This document shows positions 1 through 13,246 of a DNA stretch of 64,000 nt, one piece after another. The stretch's first letter is position 1. Each line of letters begins with the position of its first letter. The notes under the pieces are model-generated. The model was given only the letters and a program-made list of their open reading frames with translations, was not told the origin of the DNA and did no database searches. Both the position numbers and the translations under genes were made by a program. Source of the stretch: Anastatus disparis (Eukaryota > Arthropoda > Insecta > Hymenoptera > Eupelmidae); the NCBI GenBank assembly GCA_017163975.1, contig JAFFSR010000221.1, positions 7,440,001 through 7,504,000 of the forward strand. Direction: 5' to 3'.

Positions 1-1710
1 AAAATGCAATTACTGATTAATTTTTTAATTCCATGAAATCAACCATGACCGATGAAAATTTTTCAATTCCGAAAAATCAATTATCACTCGAATAATCTAT
101 CCACAATAAAAACAGCTATAAATTTTCTTTAAAAGGACTATGAGAATAGAATGATTAACTTTAAAAAGTGAATTTTTTTTATTTTTATTTAATACTAATT
201 TTTATTCGTAATTAGCATAACACTGCATCATATTTCACGCAAAGAATATTTGTTGGTGTCACACGTGCAAAAGATGGATATACCTTTTAAATAAAGCCAA
301 GGACTCACTTTTCTAACACGCCACTAAATTTAAAATGCACAGTACGGTACTTGCAGTACGTATATATATACTCTAAAAATGAAAAATTGTAGCAATACCA
401 AAATCGAAAAAATATGTATCTTTAACATTTATTAGCGTTTATTATTTATAAAGATCAATTTAGATTTAAAATATAAACTAAATTTGAAGATCATACTCGT
501 ATAATATTAAAACTAAGTGAGTAAAAGTTTTCCCGATTTCTAATTATAATTTTATAATTCCAATTTTAATGAAAATTATAAAATCAATTTTAATAAAACA
601 ACTGCTTTAGCTTATCATCTGCATTTTTGTTTTAAATAATTTCGTAAATTTGTCTTATATGTGTATTTAATATGTAAAATCCAGGTATTTATGGGGCTTC
701 GCCCGCGGAGGAGAATAAATAAATAAATTTATATATTTATTTAACACGCCAGTGTTCAAAACATATAAAATATTGAGAAATATTATTACTCTTTTATATT
801 AAATAAATAATTTCGGGAAAAACATGAAAAAGAAAATGTGAGTTTCCAAATAAATCTCTAACAAGAGGTATAATTTTCTGGGGAAATCCAAGGGAACCTA
901 TATTGAAAGTCAGTATATAAAGAAATATTATTTTAAAACAAATTTATCTTTTGATAAAACAATATTATATTCGATAAAATTCATAGAAAAAGTCGGAAAA
1001 AGTTATTTCTTTTGCACATATTGACAGTATAATGTCGATAACAAGCTGATGCTGCCATTATTTTATTTATTCGCAAAGAATTCACGCAGAAAAAAGACAT
1101 TGAAATAAATGAAAAAAAAAATATTCCACTTTAAATCGTTTAATTGGTTGCAAACAATGACCCTTTATTTCTCTTTCTTATTACTTATATTGCCACAGAA
1201 AAGCTTGGCAATTGATAAAAGACTAATTGTCATGCCTAAAACTTATTTGGAATTTTCATGCCGATTAATTATACCATATCGAATCATTGAACTAATAAAA
1301 TTATTAATATATCGATTGTGAGAGGAAAAATTTTCATATAAACGTGTAATAGAATAAAGTTAAGACTGATACAAAATCGAAAAATTTTTTCTTATTATAA
1401 AATAATAAATTTTTTATTAGATTATTTTTTAGGTCTTGTTAAGCAGAAATCAACAATAGTATGAAAAAATTATAATAATAAAAAATTTTTCTTTGAAATA
1501 GATTTGAATTTTGTTCTATAATCTTTACTTCGCTCCTTTAATTGCACTAATTCAAAGAAAAAATGTTTATATTATGTAGTTAGAATATCACACATCATCA
1601 TATAAGAATAAAAATTTTACAAAATTTATAAAACAAATAAATTATAAATTTTGAAAAAATTCTAAAATTTATTATTTGAAAAAAAAAAACTGAAATATCA
1701 TGATACTTAC
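1..1710. other. Non-coding AT-rich DNA, probably intron of the receptor gene
   Basis: This stretch follows the donor of the receptor exon on the minus strand, so it is most simply the next intron. I see no further receptor exon here on the minus strand, which makes the intron longer than 1.7 kb. The only open frame of note (plus strand, from 1109) is low-complexity and has no coding character. A small GC island at 693-704 (GGGGCTTCGCCC) can fold into a 4-bp hairpin. Nothing else is recognisable. Confidence 0.5.
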
Positions 1711-2160
1711 TTGCAAATAAAGTACGATTTTGCACGGCAATAGACCTAAAAACCACGTCTCAGTGATATCCCAAACAACGGTAGAGGGTAGGCACACAAT
1801 AATAACAAGTAAATCAGCAATAGCTAAATTAACGATGAAATAATTGGTAACTGTTTGCATGGTATGATTTCTATAAACTGCTATACAAACAAGGGCATTG
1901 CCAACAAGTCCAATAGTAAATACAACAATATGCATTGCAATTAAAAGCCACTGATAAACTTCGAACGGATAAATTAGTTCGTACATCCGGTCGATATACT
2001 CGTCATCGATGATAAAACAAGTTGTAATATTAGTACAATTGTCAAAAGGATCAACACTATCAACTTGTCCATCGCCGTCATCAATTTCGGCGTCATTCAT
2101 TTGACCCCTCGCCATTGATAATGTGATGAACATCAACACTGGATTGATAAATGACTCCAT
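1711..2160 (-). CDS. Allatotropin/orexin-type neuropeptide GPCR, first coding exon (partial gene)
   Basis: The exon encodes 150 residues of a class A G-protein-coupled receptor of the plasma membrane that would bind a neuropeptide and signal through G proteins. Visible parts are an acidic extracellular N-terminus with glycosylation sites (NCT, NIT at 41-46), TM1 at about 71-96 with the GN motif (87-88), TM2 at about 107-130 with LAIAD (D116), the extracellular WDITETWFLG segment, and Cys143 just before TM3. NYFIVNLAIADLLVI, TVVWDITETWF and CKIVLYLQ match what I know of insect allatotropin receptors and vertebrate orexin receptors. The exon stops after LYLQ at a GTAAGT donor (1705-1710, phase 0), a position I recall as an intron site in orexin-type receptors. 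The remaining helices are not in the window. The ATG at 2158-2160 is the first in frame. An orphan receptor of the same group is the main alternative. Confidence 0.85.
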
Positions 2161-4350
2161 TTTTTACGTTTAATCTTCTTTTTCACCTCAGATCAAAATC
2201 TTTCTTTATTCAAGTTATTACTGAAGGAAGACCGAATTGTAAATGTTGATATTATGTCGTATACTTTGGTTATATGGACACATACTTTTGTTTCGTTTTG
2301 AGGATAAGTTACTATTAGTCAATTATTGATTTCCCATGAGTGAAAAGATTTTTTATTGATATGATTAATGTCCTCGGACTTGGACGCCGTGAATTTATTC
2401 ATTTCATTTTTAACAAGGTTAAACGAAGGCTATTTGATAGAACAAGTTTAAGATATATATTTTACTTTCGGATATTTCTAATATGATATTTAACACACTA
2501 AAAAAATTTATTGATGATTTTTAGTTACTACTATTCTATAAAGAAAAATTTTGAATTCTGCTTATATTAATTTTGAATATTTAATATTTGCTTGAAGCTA
2601 GATATGATAGAAATGAAATTAATATGTACACAAAGTCATGACTAGCTTAATTTTGAATTAATCATAAAACAAACTTTGTTCAAGTGCTAATTTTATAATT
2701 TTAATTAAAATACGTTCCTAGGTTACCGCCAAGTAGACCCGACATTTTTTAATAAAAAGTTTTTTAATTACTGTTAAAATATTCTGTATATATTGTTTTT
2801 TTAATGAAATTTTATTAGATTTTCGAGTCTTTTTATGATCGATTGCTCGGATTTTAAAGCAGAATTTCTGCTTTTTCTTGAAGTTCTTCCTCGTTGAGGC
2901 GTGTACATTCTCTAAGATTTCAAGAAAGACCTTCGATGAGCTTAAAAGAAAATTTATTTTTTTAGTTTGTATTTCAAATAAGTAATAATGACACGTGTGC
3001 GCAATCAAAAGGTATTCAGTTTAAGTAATGGGTTACGTCTTTTGAATTTTTAATAATATTTCAATTATTTTAAAATCGTTCTTAGAATATACGATAGAAT
3101 TATAATAAGATGCTCAAAGTGTTGCTCTGTTAATTTCAATTTAAGTGTAGTAACAAAAGAAATACTTGAGAAAATGAAATATTCTATTAATTGCGTTTAT
3201 CGTCTTAAAAAATGTAATAATTTTACTTCGTATGGAGTGAAAAATCTAAAGAAGTATCAAACAGTTTTAAACGAATTTTCGATGTATATAATTGATTTTC
3301 ACAGCATATCTATTTTGACATTTTTTCCGCTTGACTTTACTCGTGGAGTTCATAAATATTCATAAAGGAGAAGACTACTCAAAAAAGAATTTTACATATT
3401 TGAAAGTTTTCTAAACGAATACTAAAGTATTTTTTTTACTTTTTTTTTTCGAAACCCAGTTAAAAAAATAGGAAAAAATAACTCTTTTCGTCCGTGAAAA
3501 TTTTTATATTGAAATTTCATCAAGCGAATCGAATATCAAAATAAATAAAATCATTGAAGATTTTAATAATACACCATTCGATATCTATCACGGCTTTAGT
3601 TCTATAAGCTTTTGATATTTGAAAATTTCATACTTCACATTATTATTATATAATAATGCAATACGATTTATGCATTTATTTATATTTATTATAAAGCTGG
3701 TTTTAACATTGTAATAATTTTACTATTAAAATCTTGTATTTTTGGCTTATCATTAAGGCAACATTATGTTTATTATGCAAATATTTTCAACCAGTTTTCA
3801 AAATCGAAATTAAAATCTAATATGTTTATGCAATTTGCATAAGAGATAATTCAAAAATGTATTCTATATATTAATTATACGTAGATCCATAATTAACAAA
3901 ATTTTATATAAAATATCCAAGTCTTCGGAATATCGATTTTATTATGTTTGTAACAATAGCAGATAAACAAGATAAAATAACACGTATTTTGCCGTTATCT
4001 TTATTATAAAAAAATCTCTAGAATTCAAATAATGAAGAAAATAAAACGAGTTTAAATTTTAATTCTCTCCTCCCAAAACTAAAAAAAAAAGGTGTTCTGG
4101 TATATATCGAGGAAGCAGAGTACGGCAGTAGTAGTAGCAGCAGCAGCAGCTGTACGGCGGCAACAATGTCAAAGCAGTGTCTATATACATATCGTAAATA
4201 ATAATAACAATCTAAAGAGCCTTGGCCGTTAGGTTGTACATGGGAAAGGTTGCAACTCGATAACAAGAGTATTACCCCCAACGATAAGAGGTTTGGCCTC
4301 TGCTTCTCCTACACTACATAGCATATTTCCAACAGCTGATTGTAATATTT
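2161..4350. other. Upstream of receptor exon: no gene seen
   Basis: On the minus strand this is the 5' side of the receptor exon and should contain its 5' UTR and perhaps a non-coding exon, but I cannot place a promoter with confidence. The small frames at 2718-3008 (minus) and 3174-3365 (plus) are AT-rich chance frames. GC content rises over about 4090-4310 around a trinucleotide repeat, so this part may be regulatory or transcribed. Confidence 0.4.
4126..4151. repeat. Trinucleotide microsatellite (AGT/AGC)n
   Basis: CAG TAG TAG TAG followed by CAG units, eight or nine triplets, in a locally GC-richer patch. The minus-strand frame across it gives a leucine run, which I take to be a by-product of the repeat and not a gene. 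Confidence 0.8.
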
Positions 4351-4490
<140 letters not shown>

Positions 4491-4497
4491 AAAAAAA

Positions 4498-4504
4498 AAC
4501 AAAA

Positions 4505-4538
<34 letters not shown>

Positions 4539-4545
4539 TTTTGTT
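4498..4545. repeat. Second palindrome with (TA)n core
   Basis: AACAAAAG at 4498-4505 and CTTTTGTT at 4538-4545 are perfect inverted arms around a pure TA tract. It lies 7 bp from the larger TA palindrome, so two self-complementary TA blocks sit back to back with different arms. Confidence 0.85.
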
Positions 4546-5417
4546 CTTTTTCAAATCTTCAAACGTTTATTGGTATGTATAAAAGACGGGGAAAAATATA
4601 CACCGGCCAAGTATGCGCTATAAGAAAATCTCTAATATTAACTTTTACGGTGGAATACTTAAAATTATCTTTTATTAGAATTCTCGAGCGAATCAAGATA
4701 CTAAACTTACTTGCTTTTAATGAAACTTAAAGATTATGATCACAAGACTTTGTATACGTTATTTGCTTCTGTAATTTTATTTCTTTCATTCCTTTTTTTT
4801 AATATTCTCTTTTTACCCGTTCCGTTGATTTAAATGAAAATTATGAAAACTAGGCAAAAGAAAATGAAGAATTCGATAGATTAAAAAAAAAAAGTTTATG
4901 TGTTTTTAACAACACAATTATACACGCTTTTATAAAATTTTCCTAATTCTGAGCAGCGTATAATTTTTGATAGCATAAATTAACTTTTTATATTGTGTTT
5001 ATCCGTAGATTTGAATATATAATCATCTTGTGAAAATATAGTCGTTTAGAGCCTAATATAGACGATATGCAAATTTATATTCAAAACTTTCCTAACCTGT
5101 TTACTTCGAAAAAGTTCATTTTACGTGGAATAAATCAATATTCTGTTGCGACAAAGAATATTTAACTGATTTTAGAGTGAAAATTTAAGTATGGATTTTC
5201 AAATTGTCTTTGAACTTTGAACAAACTTTTTTTAAGGAATTGTTTATTAAATATTACTAAAAATCAAAAAATTTTTACAGTCATTAAAAACAGATTTAAA
5301 TAAAATGTGCTCTTTGATAAAGTGTGGGCTTTATCTATTTGAACTGAAAATCACTAGTAATTGTAAAATAAATTTTTAAAATCAAATTATATAATTGAGA
5401 ATATTCTCAATTTAATT

Positions 5418-5612
5418 GATACGACGTGCGTGAAATTGCATATGAAACGCAATCAAATTCTTGATGTGCAATTTCACGCACTCTGTGTCAAAAAATATTT
5501 TTCGATATTAGTGCGTAAATTATAAATACTCCTGCGATTGCTCTTTGCCGATTCTCGTGCATATCAACCGCATGAATATTTATAATTTTAATGCACTAGT
5601 ATCAAAAAATAC
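5418..5612 (-). repeat. Dispersed repeat copy A, with internal hairpins
   Basis: It contains a perfect 15-bp inverted repeat, GTGCGTGAAATTGCA at 5426-5440 and its complement at 5467-5481, followed by a second imperfect inverted repeat around ATTATAAATA (about 5500-5612). Read in reverse complement it resembles 53196-53410 over most of its length, with shared blocks such as TTATAAATATTC, GATATGCACGA and TTTTTTGACAC. It is a non-autonomous repeat; no coding sequence. Confidence 0.65.
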
Positions 5613-6313
5613 TATTAACGCAGCAAGATGCATACATTCAAAAGTTAACGTGTGCTGAGTGGGTGAGTTATCGTACTTTTTTGTAATTTTCAATAAAAAA
5701 AGATCTATAAAGATTAATCTTAAAAAAATTTGCGCCCATTAAGTGCTCTGAAATAGTATTTTCCAAATTTTTGTTGTTACATGAAGTAATATCTTTACGC
5801 GAAATCTAAATTGTTGTATTTTTATTTATTGCTATATATCTACAAAAAATAGGATCTTTCATCTGTACTATTCTATTCATCAATTGATAAGATGTCACCC
5901 TAAGCTATTTGGATTTCTAACGGGAAATGAATTCTTTATTCTTTTCCTTTTTTTTTTTTTAATTTAAATCATTCATAGATAAAATGCAACATTTGTTAGA
6001 AATCCTCCTGAGACTTTTTCCATCACATTGACGAAAGCTTTAATCTTAGTTCCTTTATTATTTTTTTTCAATTAAAAATCAAATGATATCAACAACTAGT
6101 ATGATTTTCTTTTACTTATTTGTAAGTCAAAGAATAATTGATAAACCTTTCAATCATAACCCTCAAGTCTTCGGAAATTTTTTTTTCGATTTAGAAGTTT
6201 GGTACTACAAATAAAGTTCAACAGATGTTGCTTCTATCAATGGACCCGAAAATCAATGTTTTAGTTAAATACTTTAATTTATACTAATATATACGGTCTT
6301 ACAATAGTTATTA

Positions 6314-7134
6314 TATATGGGTAAATCCACCGTAGCTTTAACTTTGCATGTGACTTTTTTTCAGCAATTTTTAAATAATTACTATTCTGTTACATTAAAA
6401 CGCACATAGCTGTATTTGGCTTTAAATTGTCCGTTCTGAATCTAAGAAATATACTCCACTTTTTCGCAAAGCTATATTGAACGGCACCTTCAAAATTTTC
6501 TTAAAAGTATCCAATTTTTTACAAAAAATCACGGTTTTTGCATAAACAGTATAAAAAGAAGTAAAATTTTTGAAGTCTTGGTGAATTTTAGATCATGCCG
6601 TTTGAATAATATTCAAAGAAATTGTGAGACTACTTTCTCAACTCAAAAACAAAAAATTTAAACCTAAGTAGAGTCACGTGCAACTTCAAATAGGTTTGAT
6701 AATAGCAATTTTCATTTCAAGACAACATACATATTTTGAACTGTATTTACTGAGTTCTTCGATGTTGCACATGACTTTACTTAGGTTTAGATTTTTCGTT
6801 TTTTAATTAGGAAAATAGTTCTATAGTTTTTTTAAAGATTACTTGAACATCATGATCTAAAATTCATCAAGACTTCAAAAATTTTACTTCTTTTTATACT
6901 ATTTATGCAAAAACCGTGATTTTTCGTAAAAGATTTGATACTTTTTAGAAAATTTTGAAGGTGCCGTTCAATGTAGCTTTGCGAAAAAGTGGAGTATATT
7001 TCTTAGATTCAAAACGGACAATTTGAAGCCAAATATAGTTATCTGCGTTTTAATGTAACAAAATAGTAATTATTTAAAAATTGATTAAAAAAAGTCACAT
7101 GCAAAGTTAAAACTACGGTGGATTTACCCATATA
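6314..7134. mobile_element. Long foldback (MITE-like) element, TA-flanked
   Basis: Two arms of about 370 bp (6314-6684 and 6763-7134) are inverted copies around a roughly 80-bp spacer. The termini read TATGGGTAAATCCACCG and its complement and lie between TA dinucleotides, as expected for a Tc1/mariner-type insertion. The arms are similar but carry scattered differences. No transposase frame is present, so it would depend on enzymes supplied elsewhere. A transcript across it would form a long double-stranded RNA. Confidence 0.8.
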
Positions 7135-7927
7135 CATTTATACTAAGATTCCAAATATTAAATTTTAAGCAATAAAAAATAAATGAGTTTGTCAATTGAT
7201 TCTGAACAGAAATATATTTCATCATAAAAAATTAAAAATAAAATAATCAAAGATTTTTATAAAAAAAACTCAAATATTTCCAAATATTTTCTTTCATTAT
7301 TTTAAACATTTGGAAGCGTGTAGAACAGAAAGTACTTAAAATAAATTTAAATATAGACTAAAACGTTTCTTATTCAATCCTACGTAAATTCTCAATGCAT
7401 AAGAAGATAAATTATAAATGTCGTAAAATCAATAGAGCACAGACATAAGAAAAGAGGTGAAAAAGCATGAACAAATATTGTATCAAGAAATAAGATTAAC
7501 GTAAAATAAACATAATAAATAAAAAGCAACTAAATCTTATGCAAAAATAAGATGTATTTCGAAAAATATATCAAATAAATTTAATCTATTGTTGCTTTGT
7601 TATTAGAATTTTTACCCCACTTTTGTTCTAGATTTGTCAAACCGAATACAAATGGTTAACAAAAAAACTAGGTAATATAAATAAGAATGATCCTATTTGT
7701 GTTAATCGCAAAGAAATATATACACTTCCGCATAAAGTCGTTGAACTCGAAGAAAACTTTTCTAGTGTTTACTGTATTTTATGTACAAATGAGAATAAAA
7801 ACAAATCATCTCGATTACACATAGCGAAAAGTATTTGATGAATAAAATTTATTACAAAACTAATTTTACTGTTCAAAGAATGGAATTGTTTTATGTATAT
7901 AAAGTTGCCATTACGTTTGATCACTTA

Positions 7928-8591
7928 CTAGGAGAGTATCACATCTCCGGATCACGGATTTTGCTCTAACTTTGAGATAGGTTTTCAAATGTCAAAATAT
8001 GGAAAAAGCCAGAGTTATAGACCCCAACGCTCAATATTTCTCTAGTTGCAGGCAATTAAAGAAAATCACTAAAAAAGTTACTAGATTTTTAAACGCTTAT
8101 AATTCTTTAGCATTAATAGCTAGACGGTTGTAACTGTTTTTAAATGAAAGCTACGTTCAAATCCTTTCGAAAAAGCACCTATAGCATATCAAAATATTAT
8201 TTTTTCCCAAAGTTCCAGCGTTATAAGAATTTGAGCTGAATTTCCTTTTAAAAATATTAATTAATGATAAATGTTAAAATGTAGTACAATTTTCATAACG
8301 CTGTAACTTTGGGAAAAAATAATATTTTGATATGCTATAGGTGCTTTTTCGAAAGGATTTGAACGTAGCTTTCATTTAAAAACAGTTACAACCGTCTAGC
8401 TATTAATGCTAAAGAATTATAAGCGTTTAAAAATCTAGTAACTTTTTTAGTGATTTTCTTTAATTGCCTGCAACTAGAGAAATATTGAGCGTTGGGGTCT
8501 ATAACTCTGGCTTTTTCCATATTTTGACATTTGAAAACCTATCTCAAAGTTAGAGCAAAATCCGTGATCCGGAGATGTGATACTCTCCTAG
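7928..8591. mobile_element. Near-perfect 664-bp palindromic element with TTA duplication
   Basis: The left arm (7928-8224) and right arm (8295-8591), about 297 bp each, are inverted copies in which I find a single mismatch (at about 8215). The spacer is only about 70 bp. The ends are CTAGGAGAG...CTCTCCTAG and both sides are flanked by TTA (7925-7927 and 8592-8594), a 3-bp duplication of the PIF/Harbinger type. It has no coding capacity. The arm identity indicates a recent insertion or ongoing homogenisation. Confidence 0.85.
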
Positions 8592-8594
8592 TTA

Positions 8595-11050
8595 GTTTAG
8601 TATGAAGTATGATGTCCAAATTTAAGGTATAAGACTTACGTCATCATGCAGAAAGCAAGTGAAAAAATCGATTTCTTTTCCTACCAGAAAAGTTATCATG
8701 AAAAAAAAAATAATCAGGATTTTTTATATTTATCTGTTTCCACTTTCATGTAATTTAAATTTCTGTTCTTACTATATTTTCTTTTATATAAGAGAAACAA
8801 TTCTATTTAAATTTAATAATATCTCTTCGGAAATAATAGTTTTAACTAACAATACGAATAACATTGGTTAAATTTGCATTACCAATAAAGAAAAAGTATG
8901 GAGATCTGATAAATCTCTTACGAAATATATTTTTAGCTGAATTTATTTTTAGCACATTTAAAACTTAATAACTTGACATATAAGATTGATGGTCGCATGA
9001 ATTTTTCAAATCCATCTAAAGTTATTGTTGAAATTCATCTATTCTATAGTATATTCTTAATATTTATATCAGAGCTTGTCGTTTAGATATAATTTTCTTG
9101 TTACGTCAATAAAAGTTAGATTCTAGAATAAAAAAGAAATAACAATAATTGGTAGGAGGCGGGGGATCATAGAATAAAAACGAAAAAATGTTGAAGCTAT
9201 AAGTAAAACGAAAAAAAAGAAGGAAGAGAAGATTTAAGCGAATCGTTTATCACTTTTTGCTAATGAGATTTTACGACGATAACATCGAACTCGTTAGGTT
9301 GAGGTATTTTCTCTTAAAAATACGTTTTCGAATTTCCATTTTCTTTTTTCTCCTTCTATTTTTCTTTCTCTTAAAAATTCTCTCCGCATTTCACCTCATT
9401 ATTTTCCTCTTTTTTTTAAAACTTTTACAGTATATATATATAAGAATAAAATAGATTGAATGAGAAGGATAGAAATAGGAAAAAAGCAGCGAGATGTTAT
9501 ATATGTGAGTATCTATGTGGCCATATATTTAATGCGACCTTGTCAGAGAATTAAGTAGATAATACCTCGAAACCATCCGGCGTTAGTTTAGTGCGTTTGC
9601 TCTCTTCACTTTCTCTAACGAAGCATAAAAAAGGAAGAGCAATGAAACAAGGCACAAAATGAGTAACGAGAAATGTTGGTCGAATGAATAGAAGCGAAAA
9701 AGTATAAAAAAAAGAAGATATTCTTTTTTTTCTTTTGGAAAAAAAGAAGAAAAAAAAAAAAGAAATAAATTAAACACAATATGTATATAAACGAAAGTTA
9801 GTCGGAAATTTTAGGAGGGTTGTTAAAAACGTCCAATTCTTAAGCGAACGAAAGAGAGCGGGAATGAGCTTTGTACTTTTATCGATTCTCTGAGTAATAA
9901 AGGTTCTCGCTTTGAAACAATTAAATCGTTTTTACTACGGAAAATATAATTGTTAAAGATTTAAATTAAACAAGAAAATTAAATTTTGGTTTTAGTAAAG
10001 ATTTTTTTATTATTAAATTTATAATTTAATATTTTTCTAATACGTATATTTGTACTTTTTTCAAATTTAATTAAAGAAAAAAAATATTTATTTATATCAC
10101 TCTATATACAGTTATACATAATTAATGTGATTGCAAATTGAAGCGGCTACAAGCTGTATCAAATATGCATAGGACCATTTAATGTATGTATGGTTCTTGA
10201 ATGTCTGCTTTTTAAAGAATAAAATGCAAAAATTATCCATTTTTATATTATTGTATTATTTCAACATTCAATAAAAATTAAAAAGAGAAATGAGAAATTT
10301 TAAATATTAAACTATTTAAATTGAAATAAAAAAAATATAAGGCCTTATTTCATTGTTAGTATTACTGCAATAGTAATTCCGTATTAATTTACGTATAATG
10401 AAAGTAAAAAATATATAATTTAAGTTATTTAGTAATATTAAATTGAAATATTGAATTTGTAAATCGCTCTTTTTAAAATTTAGATTTTTTTTTAATTTAA
10501 AATTTTTAAATTCTGAATCCGTAATAACTGCGATTACTTTAGACAAATTAGGAATTCATTTGAAATTGGCAATTTTATTAACGTCAAATGTGATATTATA
10601 TATATCTATAAAGTAATGTATTTAACATTTTTGATATTCTTATCGATTGATCATTTTCAATATTATTACATAGTTCTATGTAAAAAATTCAAACAATTGT
10701 TGCGTGGGATAAAAGCGAATTTCAAAAATTTCACAACTTTAAAGAAATTTTAAAAAAATTCTAGTGAAAATAATTCTTTTAAAATGTTTATTTTCTTCCA
10801 AGAAAGAAAATCAAAAGAATGCAAGTGTCACAAGATGAACTCTCCGTAAAAGATCTATTCAATTTCTGATATTTTGTTCTCGCAAACTAGTAAAAGTGAT
10901 TTTATATAAATATAAAGAACATTACCAAAAGATAAAAAAATTTACTCATAAGGAAGTATTTGAATTCATCATTAATAACATTATTTTGGAAGCTCTCTGT
11001 GTAGAAAATTTTGGTATTGACTGATGAAACAGTTTAGTATTGAAATTGAT
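8595..11050. other. No gene seen; purine and pyrimidine-rich tracts
   Basis: This is AT-rich intergenic DNA. The frames at 8659, 9257, 9583 and 10316 are strongly biased to F, L, K, I and N because they run through homopolymer-rich DNA, and none shows domain character. About 9150-9900 is enriched in GAAA/TTTC strings. I see no RNA gene or convincing promoter. Confidence 0.45.
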
Positions 11051-11508
11051 TGTATCAAAACGAAACCAAATAGATATTAAAGCTTATTATTTTACCTTTA
11101 AAATGCCTTATCGAACATTTCAATATGAGTATTTTTTCCAAAGTTATTAGACTTTTTCTGAATATCTAAGCTTTTTTTTAATTGCAAATACCTCGAAAAC
11201 TAAAAGAGATAGAAAATTTTTTTTTTTATAACAAAAAATGTTGCTTTTAAGCTGAACAATAATAAATCACATGAAATATTCAATATGAGAGAAAATTTTT
11301 CTTTTGATTTTTTTGTATGCGTTTTTACGTAAATCCTTACAACATTATTACTCTTTTAGTTTTCGAGAAATTTGCGATTGAAAAAAAGCTTAGGTTTTCA
11401 GAAAAAGTCTAATAACTCTGGGAAAAAAAATCGTACCGAAACGTTCAATACGGCATTTTAAAGATAAAGCAATAAGCTTTAATATCTATTTGGTTTCATT
11501 TTGATACA
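11051..11508. mobile_element. Older foldback element
   Basis: TGTATCAAAACGAAACC at the left end is the near complement of the right end (GGTTTCATTTTGATACA, ending at 11508). The arms run to about 11212 and from about 11348, and include the pair AAACTAAAAGAG and CTCTTTTAGTTT next to the spacer. Several mismatches and small gaps separate the arms, so it is older than the element at 7.9 kb. It is non-coding. Confidence 0.7.
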
Positions 11509-13246
11509 ACCGTCCCAACCAAAACTGCACTCGCTTTTATAAGGGCAAAAATAATTGAATAAAAAAATTCTCAAATCTTGCATAAAAAAAATAAAAATAC
11601 CTTTGGCAATACTAAACTAACAATTTTTTAAACCCTTTTCAACGATCTTTTGAACCGCGTTGGATTTTTTTGATACATTGATTATTTACAAAGATATTAA
11701 ACTTTTAATATTGACTAATTTTTTCTCCAGGGGGTAAAAGTATGTGACTGGCAGTATACACTATTAACTTTATTGTTGAGTTTCAATTGGTATATATTAT
11801 TGACTTTACATTCTGAAAACATATATGATTACACTAAAAAATCATGAATTTACAAATCCATTGGTCTAAAATCTATAAATCTTAAAAACTGTAAGTTGAC
11901 CAATTTTAAAATCTATGGTTTTCTAGGTTTTGGATATTAGGATTTTAAAGTTAATAAATTTTGACATTTATAATTTTAGGGCTTTGAGGTAATAGTTTTA
12001 TAGGTAAGAAAGTTTTTAGGTTTTGGAAAAATTTATTTGAATAAGTTACTGGTAAAAATTCTCCTAACAGTATTAAATTCAATTTTTCGTACCTAAGTGA
12101 AAAAAATTTTTAACTAAACCTTGTAGATCTGTGTTATCTTTGTTAATTAGTGCTCATTTATTTGCGTTTTAAATCATATAGGAGAAAACCGAGGTCAATA
12201 GATTCGCACTAGTTAAGCTCGCATTATAAACTTTATATTGTGTACAAAACACATGAAATAGGAAATTGTGGTTCGTTAGAATTTGCACTAGAAACGCAAA
12301 GTTCTTTTTTGTGTACACAGTGCACATGTTATTTTTTCAACCTTCAAGATGAAAAATTCGATATCGTGAATGTTTTCTGAACGCTAAAATAATACCTTTC
12401 GGTCATTACACGTAAAACGCGTGCATGATAGCAGCGTGTGATAAAATTAAAACGCTTTGGGCGTACGTAGATTTTGCGCCTAAGGGCTATAATGTACTGT
12501 TTAGCACTTTTTAAACACGCACGAAAAATTGAATTTTACACCCAGAAAGTTAAGATAATTTATTATGTTTGTATTTCAAAAATATTTTATGACAGCTAAA
12601 ACGCTACCTTTTTCCATCAAAAAACTTACTTTGCAATTTACATATCAAAATTATTAGTATTGTAATTAGATGTTCATAATTTTTGCATTTTTGTAAAAAA
12701 AATTTTGTTGCGATGAAAAAAATATTTTTTAAAATAACTTATAAGTAGAATATTTTGTCTAATCATGAATTAAAATAATGGATCCTATAGGATCTATAGA
12801 TACATCAATTTTTGATATAATAGTCACGTAAGTCATTTTTTCAATACACTTATTTTAGCGCATACAAATAGTTTTTCTCGACTACAGTAATAAACACGCA
12901 TAAATAACCCTGTACCACGTGCCACCGCGAGAAGTAATAAAAGTTTGAATTGATAAATACTGTTAATTTTAATTTTTATTGCTGTGTAAAGTGCTGCGAG
13001 TTTCTCTCTCTCTCTCTGTTTACACGTGTGCTACTACAATGATCATTGAAATACAACTTATTCTAAAATCAAAACACGTTTTACTTTATTATTTATTTTC
13101 ATAGAATTTTTAATCTTTATTACATTTGTTCTTTCTAAATTTTTTTTATTTTCGAGTTTGGTTTTTCTCAATATATTAATAAAGTCTGTTTAATTCATGC
13201 TTCATAATTAACATTAAAAATTTTAAATATCAAATTTTGGTTTTCA
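11509..13246. other. No gene seen; repeat-like fragments
   Basis: AT-rich DNA without a credible open frame. About 11840-12050 is a degenerate run of short motifs (AAATCTATAAATC, TTTTAAAATCTATGG and similar) that looks like a decayed minisatellite. Nothing else can be supported. Confidence 0.4.

Noticed and set aside
4018..4281. Minus-strand frame with a leucine run
   Set aside because: The leucine run is the translated trinucleotide repeat.
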